NCBI GenBank assembly: GCA_964519095.1
Contig: CAZFHV010000159.1
Location: 1 to 8,005, forward strand
Length of the DNA: 8,005 nt
Direction: 5' to 3'
Source of the DNA: JAEHCY01 sp964519095
Lineage (GTDB): Bacteria > Pseudomonadota > Gammaproteobacteria > Chromatiales > Chromatiaceae
Of the stretch, positions 1 through 5,354 are shown in pieces. The position numbers and the translations under genes were made by a program. The notes under the pieces are model-generated. The model had not been told where the DNA came from, did not search any database, and saw only the letters and a list, made by a program, of their open reading frames with translations. The first letter of the stretch is position 1. Each line of letters opens with the position of its first letter.

Positions 1-1025
1 TCGAGTACATCATGCGCGACGTGCCCTGGGGCTGGCTGATCCGCTACATGCACTCGACCGGCGCCTCGGCGTTCTTCATCGTCGTCTATCTGCACATGTT
101 CCGCGGCCTGCTCTACGGTTCCTACCGCAAGCCGCGCGAGCTGATCTGGATCTTCGGCGTGGCGATCTTCCTGTGCCTGATGGCCGAAGCCTTCTTCGGC
201 TACCTGCTGCCCTGGGGCCAGATGTCCTTCTGGGGTGCCCAGGTCATCGTGAACCTGTTCGCCGCGGTGCCGGTGGTGGGCGAGGACCTCTCCATCTGGG
301 TGCGCGGCGACTACGTGATCTCGGATGCCACCCTCAACCGCTTCTTCGCCTTCCACTTCCTGATGCCCTTCGTCCTGGCGGCCCTGGTGTTCATCCACAT
401 CGTGGCCCTGCATAAGGTGGGCTCCAACAATCCCGACGGCATCGAGATCAAGAAGGGCCCCAAGGGCAACCGCTGGGACCCCAAGGCCCCCGCGGACGGG
501 ATCCCCTTCCATCCCTACTACTCGGTGAAGGACATCGCGGGGGTGGCGGGTTTCCTGATCCTCTTCTCCGCGGTGGTGTTCTTTGCCCCGGACTTCTTCG
601 GGCTGTTCCTGGAGCCGCCCAACTTCCAGCCCGCCAATCCCCTGCAGACCCCCGCGCACATCGCGCCCGTGTGGTACTTCACCCCCTACTACGCCATGCT
701 GCGGGCGGTCCCACCCATGTTCGGCTCCCAGTTCCCCGGGGTGGTGGTGATGTTCGCCGCCATCCTCATCATGTTCGCGCTGCCCTGGCTGGACCGCAGC
801 CCGGTGAAGTCGGTGCGCTACAAGGGGCTGCTGTTCAAGATCGCCCTCGCCATCTTTGCCGTCTCCTTCGTGATCCTCGCCTGGCTTGGCATGCTATCGG
901 CGACGCCGACCCGGACCCTGCTGGCCCAGGTCTTCACCGTGCTCTACTTCCTGTTCTTTCTGCTGATGCCTTGGTACACCAAGATCGACAAGACCAAGCC
1001 AGTTCCGGAGAGGGTGACGGAATGA
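1..1025 (+). CDS. petB: Cytochrome b subunit of the bc1 complex (5' partial)
   Basis: This is the membrane subunit of ubiquinol:cytochrome c oxidoreductase. It carries hemes bL and bH and forms the Qo and Qi quinone sites. The reading frame is open to the left edge (first whole codon at base 3), so the N-terminus, roughly helix A and the start of helix B (about 70-80 residues), lies outside. Counting from the Met at base 12, the heme-ligand pairs are H14/H28 (HSTGASAFFIVVYLH) and H115/H129 (RFFAFHFLMPF...), each 14 residues apart as in the family. The cd-helix motif LPWGQMSFWGA is at 66-76. The Qo motif at 219-222 reads PVWY instead of PEWY. C-terminal helices follow at about 175-195, 241-260, 277-296 and 305-325. 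The stop overlaps the next start (ATGA), implying translational coupling with petC. The Rieske gene petA is expected just upstream. Confidence 0.97.
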   Translation, partial: EYIMRDVPWGWLIRYMHSTGASAFFIVVYLHMFRGLLYGSYRKPRELIWIFGVAIFLCLMAEAFFGYLLPWGQMSFWGAQVIVNLFAAVPVVGEDLSIWVRGDYVISDATLNRFFAFHFLMPFVLAALVFIHIVALHKVGSNNPDGIEIKKGPKGNRWDPKAPADGIPFHPYYSVKDIAGVAGFLILFSAVVFFAPDFFGLFLEPPNFQPANPLQTPAHIAPVWYFTPYYAMLRAVPPMFGSQFPGVVVMFAAILIMFALPWLDRSPVKSVRYKGLLFKIALAIFAVSFVILAWLGMLSATPTRTLLAQVFTVLYFLFFLLMPWYTKIDKTKPVPERVTE

Positions 1026-1762
1026 AAAAGCTCATCATCGCCTCGATGCTCCTCATCGCACCCGCCTTCGGCTTCGCATCGGGCGGCGGCCCCGCGCTAG
1101 AGAGCGCCAACATCGATCTGGCCGACAAGGCTTCCCTCCAGCGTGGCGCCCAGACCTTTGTCAACTACTGCATGGGCTGTCATTCCCTGCAGTTCATGCG
1201 CTGGAACCGCCTCGCCGCGGACACCGGTATGACCGACGCCCAGGTGCTGCAGAACTTCGTCTTCACCGACGCCAACGCGGGGTCCCAGATGACGACCTCC
1301 ATGCGGGCCGATGACGCCGAGAAGTGGTTCGGCACCCAGGTGCCGGACCTGACCCTGGTGACGCGCTGGCGCAGCCCCGACTGGGTGTACAGCTACCTCA
1401 AGGGCTTCTACCTGGATCCCGCCCGGCCCTACGGGGTGAACAACAGCATCTTCCCCGATGTGGGGATGCCCCATGTGCTCCAGTCGCAGCAGGGGATGCA
1501 GAAGGCGGTCTTCGAGGAGCACAAGGATGCGGCGGGGCAAGTCACCAAGACACTCAAGGGATTCGAGGCCGGCTCCAAAGGGCAGGTCACGGCGGCGGAA
1601 TATGACCGCCTCGTGCGTGACCTCACCAACTTCCTCACCTATGCCGGGGAGCCCATGAAGCTCGAGCGGCAGCGGCTGGGGGTCTACGTGCTATTGTTCC
1701 TGGCGGTGTTCTTCGTCCTGTCTTACGCCCTCAAGAAGGAATACTGGAAGGACGTGCACTGA
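1022..1762 (+). CDS. petC: Cytochrome c1 of the bc1 complex
   Basis: A 246-residue membrane-anchored c-type cytochrome that takes electrons from the Rieske protein and passes them to soluble cytochrome c in the periplasm. Residues 1-20 form a signal peptide (MKK, then a hydrophobic core ending AFGFAS). The heme-binding motif CMGCH is at 50-54. The conserved PDLTLVTR is at 108-115. The likely axial methionine is M149 in the segment FPDVGMPHVL. One C-terminal anchor helix spans about 219-237 and is followed by the basic/aromatic tail KKEYWKDVH, so the heme domain faces the periplasm. The start was chosen because its ATG overlaps the petB stop and directly precedes the signal peptide; the frame stays open much further upstream but is then antiparallel noise inside petB. 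b and c1 are separate genes here, not the fused fbcH form seen in some alphaproteobacteria. Confidence 0.97.
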   Translation: MKKLIIASMLLIAPAFGFASGGGPALESANIDLADKASLQRGAQTFVNYCMGCHSLQFMRWNRLAADTGMTDAQVLQNFVFTDANAGSQMTTSMRADDAEKWFGTQVPDLTLVTRWRSPDWVYSYLKGFYLDPARPYGVNNSIFPDVGMPHVLQSQQGMQKAVFEEHKDAAGQVTKTLKGFEAGSKGQVTAAEYDRLVRDLTNFLTYAGEPMKLERQRLGVYVLLFLAVFFVLSYALKKEYWKDVH

Positions 1763-1786
1763 CGTTATCGGGCATCCGCCGGGCTG

Positions 1787-1814
1787 AGGGCGCATGGTCT
1801 CCCTGCGCCCTTTT
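1787..1814 (+). terminator. Intrinsic terminator after petC
   Basis: A perfect 8-bp inverted repeat, AGGGCGCA (1787-1794) and TGCGCCCT (1804-1811), encloses a 9-base loop and runs straight into a TTTT tract (1811-1814). It begins 24 bases after the petC stop and precedes sspA, so it probably ends the pet operon and separates it from sspAB. The U-tract is short, so some read-through is possible. Confidence 0.75.
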
Positions 1815-1837
1815 CCGTTCTGCGGGCGCCTCCGCGG

Positions 1838-1866
1838 TTGTCAGGGGCAGGGTACCCGGCTGTAGT
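1838..1866 (+). promoter_or_regulatory. Candidate sigma70 promoter for sspA
   Basis: TTGTCA (1838-1843, 5 of 6 to the -35 consensus) is separated by 17 bases from TGTAGT (1861-1866, 4 of 6 to the -10 consensus). It lies between the pet terminator and sspA. The weakness is that transcription would start around 1873, inside the presumed sspA ribosome site, leaving almost no leader. The true promoter may therefore lie elsewhere in 1763-1860 or upstream. Confidence 0.3.
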
Positions 1867-1882
1867 CGCGGGAGCGATAATC

Positions 1883-2515
1883 ATGGCACTGGCTGCTAAC
1901 AAGAGATCGGCGATGATCCTGTACACAGAGCCCAAGTGTCCTTATTGCCACCGGGTACGCCTGGTTCTGGCGGAGAAGGGCATCACCTGCGACCTTGTCG
2001 ACGTGGACCTTGCCAACCTCCCCGACGAGCTGATGGACTTCAATCCCTACGGCACGGTGCCGACCCTGGTGGATCGGGAGCTGCGGCTCTACGAGTCGCG
2101 CATCATCATGGAATACCTCGACGAGCGCTTCCCCCACCCGCCGCTCCTGCCCGTAGACCCCGTGTCCCGGGCCAGCGCCCGACTGTACATGTACCGCGTC
2201 GATCGAGACTGGTATGGGCTCGCCGGGCAGATCAGGAAGAGCTCGGAGGCGGAGGCACTGCGGGCCCGCAAGGAGCTGCGCGAGAGCCTGCTCAGTACCG
2301 CCCCCGTTTTCGGCGCCAAGCCCTTCTTCATGGGCGACGAATTTTCCCTGGTGGACTGCACCCTAGCCCCCCTGTTGTGGCGCCTGCCGTCTCTCGGTGT
2401 GGAGCTGCCTCCCCAGGCGCGGGCCATCCACGAGTACGCGGCGCGGATCTTCGAGCGGCCCGGATTCAAGGCCAGCCTCACCGAGGACGAGCGCGACATG
2501 CGGGAGGCCGCCTGA
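1883..2515 (+). CDS. sspA: Stringent starvation protein A (RNA polymerase-associated, GST fold)
   Basis: A 210-residue protein matching SspA along its whole length. SspA has a glutathione S-transferase fold, binds RNA polymerase and helps stationary-phase and acid-stress gene expression in enterobacteria. The N-terminal thioredoxin-like half runs from about 11 to 85 (LAEKG at 30-33, the VPTLVDRE-type segment at 59-66, ESRIIMEYLDERFPHPPL at 71-88). The surface P84-H85-P86 needed for function in E. coli SspA is kept at the same numbers. The helical C-terminal half contains FSLVDCTLAPLLWRLP. Unusually, residues 19-22 read CPYC, a glutaredoxin-type pair that E. coli SspA lacks. The ATG at 1883 is preferred over an in-frame TTG at 1838 because it gives the family N-terminus (MALAANKRS) and has GGGAG at 1870-1874, eight bases upstream. 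sspB follows 13 bases after the stop. Confidence 0.95.
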   Translation: MALAANKRSAMILYTEPKCPYCHRVRLVLAEKGITCDLVDVDLANLPDELMDFNPYGTVPTLVDRELRLYESRIIMEYLDERFPHPPLLPVDPVSRASARLYMYRVDRDWYGLAGQIRKSSEAEALRARKELRESLLSTAPVFGAKPFFMGDEFSLVDCTLAPLLWRLPSLGVELPPQARAIHEYAARIFERPGFKASLTEDERDMREAA

Positions 2516-2528
2516 GCCCCCGCGCGCC

Positions 2529-2945
2529 ATGGCGTCCCTCACCTCGACGCGGCCCTACCTGATCCGGGCCTTCTACGACTGGATCCTGGACAACGGCCTC
2601 ACCCCCCACCTGCTGGTGGACGCCCAGGCGAAGGGCGTGGTGGTTCCGAGCCAGTTCGTGAAGGACGGCAAGATCGTCCTCAACCTCAGCCCCTCGGCCG
2701 TTCGTCACCTGGAGCTGGGTAACGAGGCCCTGCGCTTCGGCGCACGCTTCGGTGGGGTGGCCATGGAGGTGCTGGTACCCCCGGAGGCGGTGTTGGGGAT
2801 CTACGCCCGGGAGAACGGACAGGGCATGCTCTTTCCCCCGGCGAGCGAGTCCCCCGAGGAGCCCGAGGACTCCGGGGAGCCTGAGGGCGAGCCAGAGCCA
2901 CCCAAACCCACCAAGGAGCGGCCGAGCCTCAAGGTGGTCAAGTAG
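2529..2945 (+). CDS. sspB: ClpXP protease specificity-enhancing factor (SspA-linked stringent starvation protein B)
   Basis: A 138-residue adaptor that delivers ssrA-tagged and some other substrates to the ClpXP protease. The substrate-binding domain covers about residues 7-105: RPYLIRAFYDWILDN, then LTPHLLVD, IVLNLSPSAV, LRFGARFGG and IYARENGQGMLF, all strongly SspB-like. It is followed by a flexible acidic, proline-rich linker (about 106-130) and the C-terminal ClpX-binding tail RPSLKVVK (131-138), equivalent to the XB motif of E. coli SspB. The ATG at 2529 gives the usual N-terminus. There is no good Shine-Dalgarno close to it (GGGAGG at 2502-2507 is too distant), so translation probably depends on coupling to sspA 13 bases upstream. 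The stop is one base away from the stop of the gene on the opposite strand. Confidence 0.95.
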   Translation: MASLTSTRPYLIRAFYDWILDNGLTPHLLVDAQAKGVVVPSQFVKDGKIVLNLSPSAVRHLELGNEALRFGARFGGVAMEVLVPPEAVLGIYARENGQGMLFPPASESPEEPEDSGEPEGEPEPPKPTKERPSLKVVK

Positions 2946-2946
2946 C

Positions 2947-3261
2947 TCAGGCGTCGGTGGGGTGCTGGGGTAGTCCCAGGGTCAGCTCTTCCAGATCCAG
3001 TCCCGCCAGGATCAGATAGGCGGTGTGGCGCCCCACCCCTTCCTCGCTGAAATCGAAGCGGTAGACCCGGCGCCAGCGCATGCCCTGGGGTCCCCGCCGG
3101 ACCCCCAGGCGATGCAGTGCCACGGTCTGATCCAAGAACTGCAGGCCCCGGCGCTCGCAAGCGGCGCGTCCGATGCCGGTGGCGATCTCCCGGGCCCGCA
3201 GGCTGTCCAGCCAGAACCAGCCGAGCAGGAACAGGGTGAAGAGTGCGAGCAGGCTCTCCAT
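2947..3261 (-). CDS. Small membrane-anchored DUF3301-like protein
   Basis: A 104-residue protein that I match from memory to the uncharacterised DUF3301 family of gammaproteobacteria; no function is known to me. It has one N-terminal membrane segment (residues 3-18, LLALFTLFLLGWFWL). A soluble part follows with the family-like features C35-ERRGLQFLDQTVAL (35-49), a basic patch (LGVRRGPQGMRWRR) and the strand VYRFDFSEEG. The predicted topology is inner membrane with a cytoplasmic C-terminus, inferred from the arginines after the helix. The ATG at 3261 is chosen; a longer in-frame TTG start at 3312 would add a proline/arginine-rich stretch before the helix that is unlike the family. Neither start has a clear ribosome site. 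It faces sspB tail-to-tail and is divergent from the macrodomain gene, with 71 bases between the two starts. Confidence 0.75.
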   Translation of the reverse strand: MESLLALFTLFLLGWFWLDSLRAREIATGIGRAACERRGLQFLDQTVALHRLGVRRGPQGMRWRRVYRFDFSEEGVGRHTAYLILAGLDLEELTLGLPQHPTDA

Positions 3262-3332
3262 GGGCGCGGACAGGGGACCGGGCAAGGGGCGTCGCAGGCG
3301 CAGGGGCCTCAATGGTAAGGGGCGAGGGGACG

Positions 3333-3845
3333 ATGGGAAAGATCCAGATCCGCACCGATGACATCACCCGCCTCGCGGTGGACGCCATCGTCAATGCGGC
3401 CAACTCCAGCCTGCTCGGCGGTGGCGGGGTGGACGGGGCCATCCATCGCGCCGCGGGTCCAGAGCTCTTAGGCGCCTGTCGAGCCTTGGGCGGCTGCCCC
3501 ACCGGGGAGGCGCGCCTCACCCCCGGCTTTCGGCTCCCCGCCCGCTGGGTGATCCATACGGTCGGTCCCGTCTGGCGGGGTGGGGGTCAGGGCGAGGCGG
3601 CTCTGCTCGCTCGCTGCTATCACAACAGCCTGCACCTCGCGGTCGAGCAGGGGATTCGCAGCCTGGCCTTCCCGGCCATCAGCACCGGGGTCTACGGCTA
3701 TCCCAAGGAAGAGGCCGCTCGGATCGCCCTGGAAGCCATGGGGGAGTGGCGCGAGCGGCTCGAGCTCATCCTGGTCTGTTGCTTTACCGAGGCGGACGCC
3801 GTCATCTACCGGGCACTCTGTCCCGGGTGTGACGGCGCCGACTAG
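3333..3845 (+). CDS. Macrodomain hydrolase, MacroD/YmdB type (O-acetyl-ADP-ribose deacetylase)
   Basis: A 170-residue single macrodomain close to E. coli YmdB. The family binds ADP-ribose and hydrolyses O-acetyl-ADP-ribose, and MacroD-type members also remove ADP-ribose from acidic side chains. The nucleotide-binding and catalytic motifs are intact: DDITRLAVDAIVNAAN at 9-24, GGGGVDGAIHRAAG at 29-42 (N24 and D34 match the YmdB residues N25 and D35), HTVGPVWRGG at 75-84 and the phosphate loop ISTGVYGYP at 116-124. The start at 3333 gives the YmdB-like N-terminus and has GAGG at 3324-3327, five bases upstream; an ATG at 3312 would add only seven residues and is an alternative. It is the first gene of a unit with the small membrane protein (14 bases downstream) and the Nudix gene. 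Probably cytoplasmic; no signal peptide is seen. The in vivo substrate is unknown. Confidence 0.93.
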   Translation: MGKIQIRTDDITRLAVDAIVNAANSSLLGGGGVDGAIHRAAGPELLGACRALGGCPTGEARLTPGFRLPARWVIHTVGPVWRGGGQGEAALLARCYHNSLHLAVEQGIRSLAFPAISTGVYGYPKEEAARIALEAMGEWRERLELILVCCFTEADAVIYRALCPGCDGAD

Positions 3846-3851
3846 AGGAGG
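3844..3851 (+). promoter_or_regulatory. Strong ribosome binding site fixing a GTG start
   Basis: AGAGGAGG at 3844-3851 overlaps the macrodomain stop codon and lies eight bases before GTG 3860. It is the best Shine-Dalgarno in the window and supports translation of the small membrane protein from a non-ATG start. Confidence 0.8.
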
Positions 3852-3859
3852 ATCTCAGC

Positions 3860-4099
3860 GTGCAGCGACTCGCTTGGTTGGACCGCATCCCCCTCGGGGC
3901 CCTGGTTTTCGCGGCCCTCCTGCTGGGGCTCGCGCCTATGGTGCCGGAGCCCCACATCTGGGAGAAACTCAAGATGCTGGCCGCCGGGACCCTCACCCGG
4001 CCCATCGACATCTTCGACCTCCTTCTCCACAGTCTACCCTGGATCCTGCTGGCGCTCAAGCTGGTCCGGGATCGCTGGGGCTCCAAGGGCCCAGGGTGA
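3860..4099 (+). CDS. Small two-helix membrane protein of unknown function
   Basis: A 79-residue protein starting at GTG with an excellent ribosome site. It has two predicted membrane segments (about 11-28 and 51-68). They are separated by the loop PEPHIWEKLKMLAAGTLTRP and the segment IDIFDLLLHSLPW, which contains polar residues (D50, D53, H57) near the second helix. The short tail is basic (KLVRDRWGSKGPG). The pattern looks familiar to me from small conserved proteobacterial proteins that are sometimes labelled RND transporter. At this size it cannot be an RND pump and I assign no function. It lies between the macrodomain and Nudix genes, 14 bases after the first, and its TGA overlaps the GTG start of the second (GTGA). 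All three are therefore probably translated from one message. Good start signals and tight packing make it a real gene. Confidence 0.8.
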   Translation: MQRLAWLDRIPLGALVFAALLLGLAPMVPEPHIWEKLKMLAAGTLTRPIDIFDLLLHSLPWILLALKLVRDRWGSKGPG

Positions 4100-4755
4100 C
4101 GGAGGGGGCCACCGCCCCGGGCCCCCGGGAGTGCCCGTTGGACTGGGATCGGCTAAGCCCCGGACAGATCCGCCGGCGCCTGGCGCTCGCGCCCTCGCTG
4201 GAGCAGGAGGTCTTTCCCGCCGGGTTCTTCCCCCAGCCGCCCGCCCCAGCCGCCGTGCTGGTGCCGCTGTATCGGCACCGGAATAGCTGGCGCCTCCTCT
4301 TCATCCGGCGTGCCGACCACCCCGGTGACCGCCACGGCGGCCAGGTGGCCTTTCCAGGGGGGCGGGTGGAGCCGGAGGACCTCGATGCGGTGGCCGCGGC
4401 CCTGCGCGAGGCCCAGGAGGAGGTGGGGCTGGCGCCGAGCCAGGTACGGGTGCTCGGCTCCCTCGGCGCCTATCGCACGGTGAGCAACTTCCTGGTAACG
4501 CCGGTGGTGGGGCTGATCCCCTGGCCCCTGGCCCTGGCGCCCGATCCGGGCGAGGTCAGCCGCATCTTCGGTATCCCCCTCGCCTGGCTGGGCCAACCGG
4601 GGCGGCACCGGCTGCGGGTGCGTACCCTGGGGGTCAACGAGGCGAAGATCCCGGTCGCCTACTTCGAGCCCTACGAGGGTGAGGTGCTCTGGGGGGTGAG
4701 CGCCCGCATCACCCTCGGCCTCTTAGCTGCCCTTGAGTACCCGAGCCAGCCCTGA
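4096..4755 (+). CDS. Nudix hydrolase, CoA diphosphatase (NudL/YeaB) type
   Basis: A 219-residue Nudix protein. The CoA-family signature LLFIRRADHPGDRHGGQVAFPGG (67-89) runs directly into the Nudix box, G88-G89-R-V-E, then R104-E105-A-Q-E108-E109-V-G-L, whose acidic residues bind Mg/Mn. This family cleaves CoA or acyl-CoA to 3',5'-ADP and 4'-phosphopantetheine; other ADP-containing diphosphates are possible. E. coli NudL is about 190 residues, so this one carries a longer N-terminus (about 1-45) with an LSPGQIRRRLAL segment typical of the family. The frame is open far upstream, but that part only shadows the two previous genes. GTG 4096 overlaps the preceding stop and has AAGGG at 4085-4089. 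A TTG at 4138 is a less likely alternative. It closes the macrodomain unit. Confidence 0.9.
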   Translation: MTEGATAPGPRECPLDWDRLSPGQIRRRLALAPSLEQEVFPAGFFPQPPAPAAVLVPLYRHRNSWRLLFIRRADHPGDRHGGQVAFPGGRVEPEDLDAVAAALREAQEEVGLAPSQVRVLGSLGAYRTVSNFLVTPVVGLIPWPLALAPDPGEVSRIFGIPLAWLGQPGRHRLRVRTLGVNEAKIPVAYFEPYEGEVLWGVSARITLGLLAALEYPSQP

Positions 4756-4771
4756 GGGCGGATTCCGGGAT

Positions 4772-4790
4772 GGGGCCGAGAAATGGCCCC
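4772..4790 (+). terminator. Possible hairpin between converging genes
   Basis: GGGGCC (4772-4777) and GGCCCC (4785-4790) form a 6-bp stem with a 7-base loop in the 84-base gap between the Nudix stop and the stop of the opposite-strand gene. An outer GCGGA (4758-4762) and TCCGC (4797-4801) pair could extend it. There is no T-tract on either strand, so intrinsic termination is uncertain. Confidence 0.3.
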
Positions 4791-4839
4791 CAGTCGTCCG
4801 CTGCGGAAACCCTGAGGGGCGTCGTCGGCCCCGCTTCGG

Positions 4840-5232
4840 TCAATCGTCCGCCGAGGCCCAGTCCAGGCCCGGGAGCTCCTCCGCTGCCTCCTCCTCGTAT
4901 TCGTCCGACTCTGCCACGGACTCTTCGCGGCGGCGGCGTGCCACCGGCCCCCGGTCCGGGACCCCGAAAGCGCGCCCCCCCCGGGGGGAGAAGCCGCTCT
5001 TGGCCTGGGCATAGGCCGCCTGCAGGCCGGCCACCTTGGGCCGCTCGTCGGCCCGCAGGGGACGGAGCTTGGACTCGACCACCGCGCGGCTGTACTCGAG
5101 GATGCGCTGGCGGTCCAGGTTGAAGAGGTAGAGGGTCTTGCTGTTACCCGTGCTCAGGGCCGGGTCCATGACCACCAGGGAGCTCTTGGCTCCTGCCTCG
5201 AGATAGCCATACCAACAGTCTTTCTCACTCAT
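4840..5232 (-). CDS. Hypothetical protein with conserved-looking N-terminus and acidic tail
   Basis: A 130-residue soluble protein that I cannot assign to a named family. The N-terminal half looks folded and well constrained: EKDCWYGYLEAGAKSS at 3-18, TGNSKTLYLFNLDRQRILEY at 28-47, then VVESKLRPL at 51-59. The middle is basic (KSGFSPRGG..., ending in four arginines at 99-102). The last 28 residues (103-130) are strongly acidic and end GLDWASADD, probably disordered. No signal peptide or membrane helix is seen. The ATG at 5232 is preferred; an in-frame TTG at 5271 would overlap the candidate -10 element and add a basic stretch without clear structure. It lies 122 bases downstream of copA on the same strand, beyond a strong hairpin, so it is likely transcribed on its own. 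It converges with the Nudix unit. Confidence 0.7.
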   Translation of the reverse strand: MSEKDCWYGYLEAGAKSSLVVMDPALSTGNSKTLYLFNLDRQRILEYSRAVVESKLRPLRADERPKVAGLQAAYAQAKSGFSPRGGRAFGVPDRGPVARRRREESVAESDEYEEEAAEELPGLDWASADD

Positions 5233-5269
5233 CGATCGGATCCGTGCGTCAGCCAGGGTGCGGTTGCGC

Positions 5270-5298
5270 AATGTAGGGACAAAAGCGGATTTCTACAA
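5270..5298 (-). promoter_or_regulatory. Candidate promoter for the acidic-tail hypothetical gene
   Basis: Read on the minus strand, TTGTAG (5298-5293) is followed after exactly 17 bases by TACATT (5275-5270, 4 of 6 to the -10 consensus). It lies between the hairpin after copA and the ATG at 5232, giving a leader of roughly 30 bases. The -35 match is poor (3 of 6). This is inferred from spacing and position only. Confidence 0.33.
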
Positions 5299-5315
5299 CC
5301 GCCAAAGGGGGGACG

Positions 5316-5350
5316 AGGGCGCGGGGCGGGGTCCGCCCCCTGTGCGCCCT
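5316..5350 (-). terminator. GC-rich terminator-like hairpin after copA
   Basis: An outer 7-bp stem, AGGGCGC (5316-5322) with GCGCCCT (5344-5350), continues into an inner 7-bp stem, GGGGCGG (5323-5329) with CCGCCCC (5333-5339). There is a 4-base bulge (5340-5343) and a 3-base loop. It begins five bases past the copA stop. On the minus strand it is followed by CGTCCCCCCTTT, so the U-rich part is weak, but the stem is very stable. Confidence 0.55.
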
Positions 5351-5354
5351 ATCC

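Noticed and set aside
671..1021. Upstream extension of the cytochrome c1 frame
   Set aside because: It lies wholly within petB in another frame and precedes the signal peptide; the ATG at 1022 is the evident start.
2965..2979. CTGGG/CCCAG hairpin as a shared terminator for sspB
   Set aside because: The stem is only 5 bp, lies inside the opposite-strand coding region and has no T-tract.
2801..3520. A 239-codon minus-strand frame
   Set aside because: It spans sspB, the DUF3301-like gene and the macrodomain gene out of frame and resembles no protein family.
3580..4095. Upstream extension of the Nudix frame
   Set aside because: It overlaps the macrodomain and small membrane protein genes, is arginine/proline-rich and has no Nudix content; GTG 4096 is the better start.
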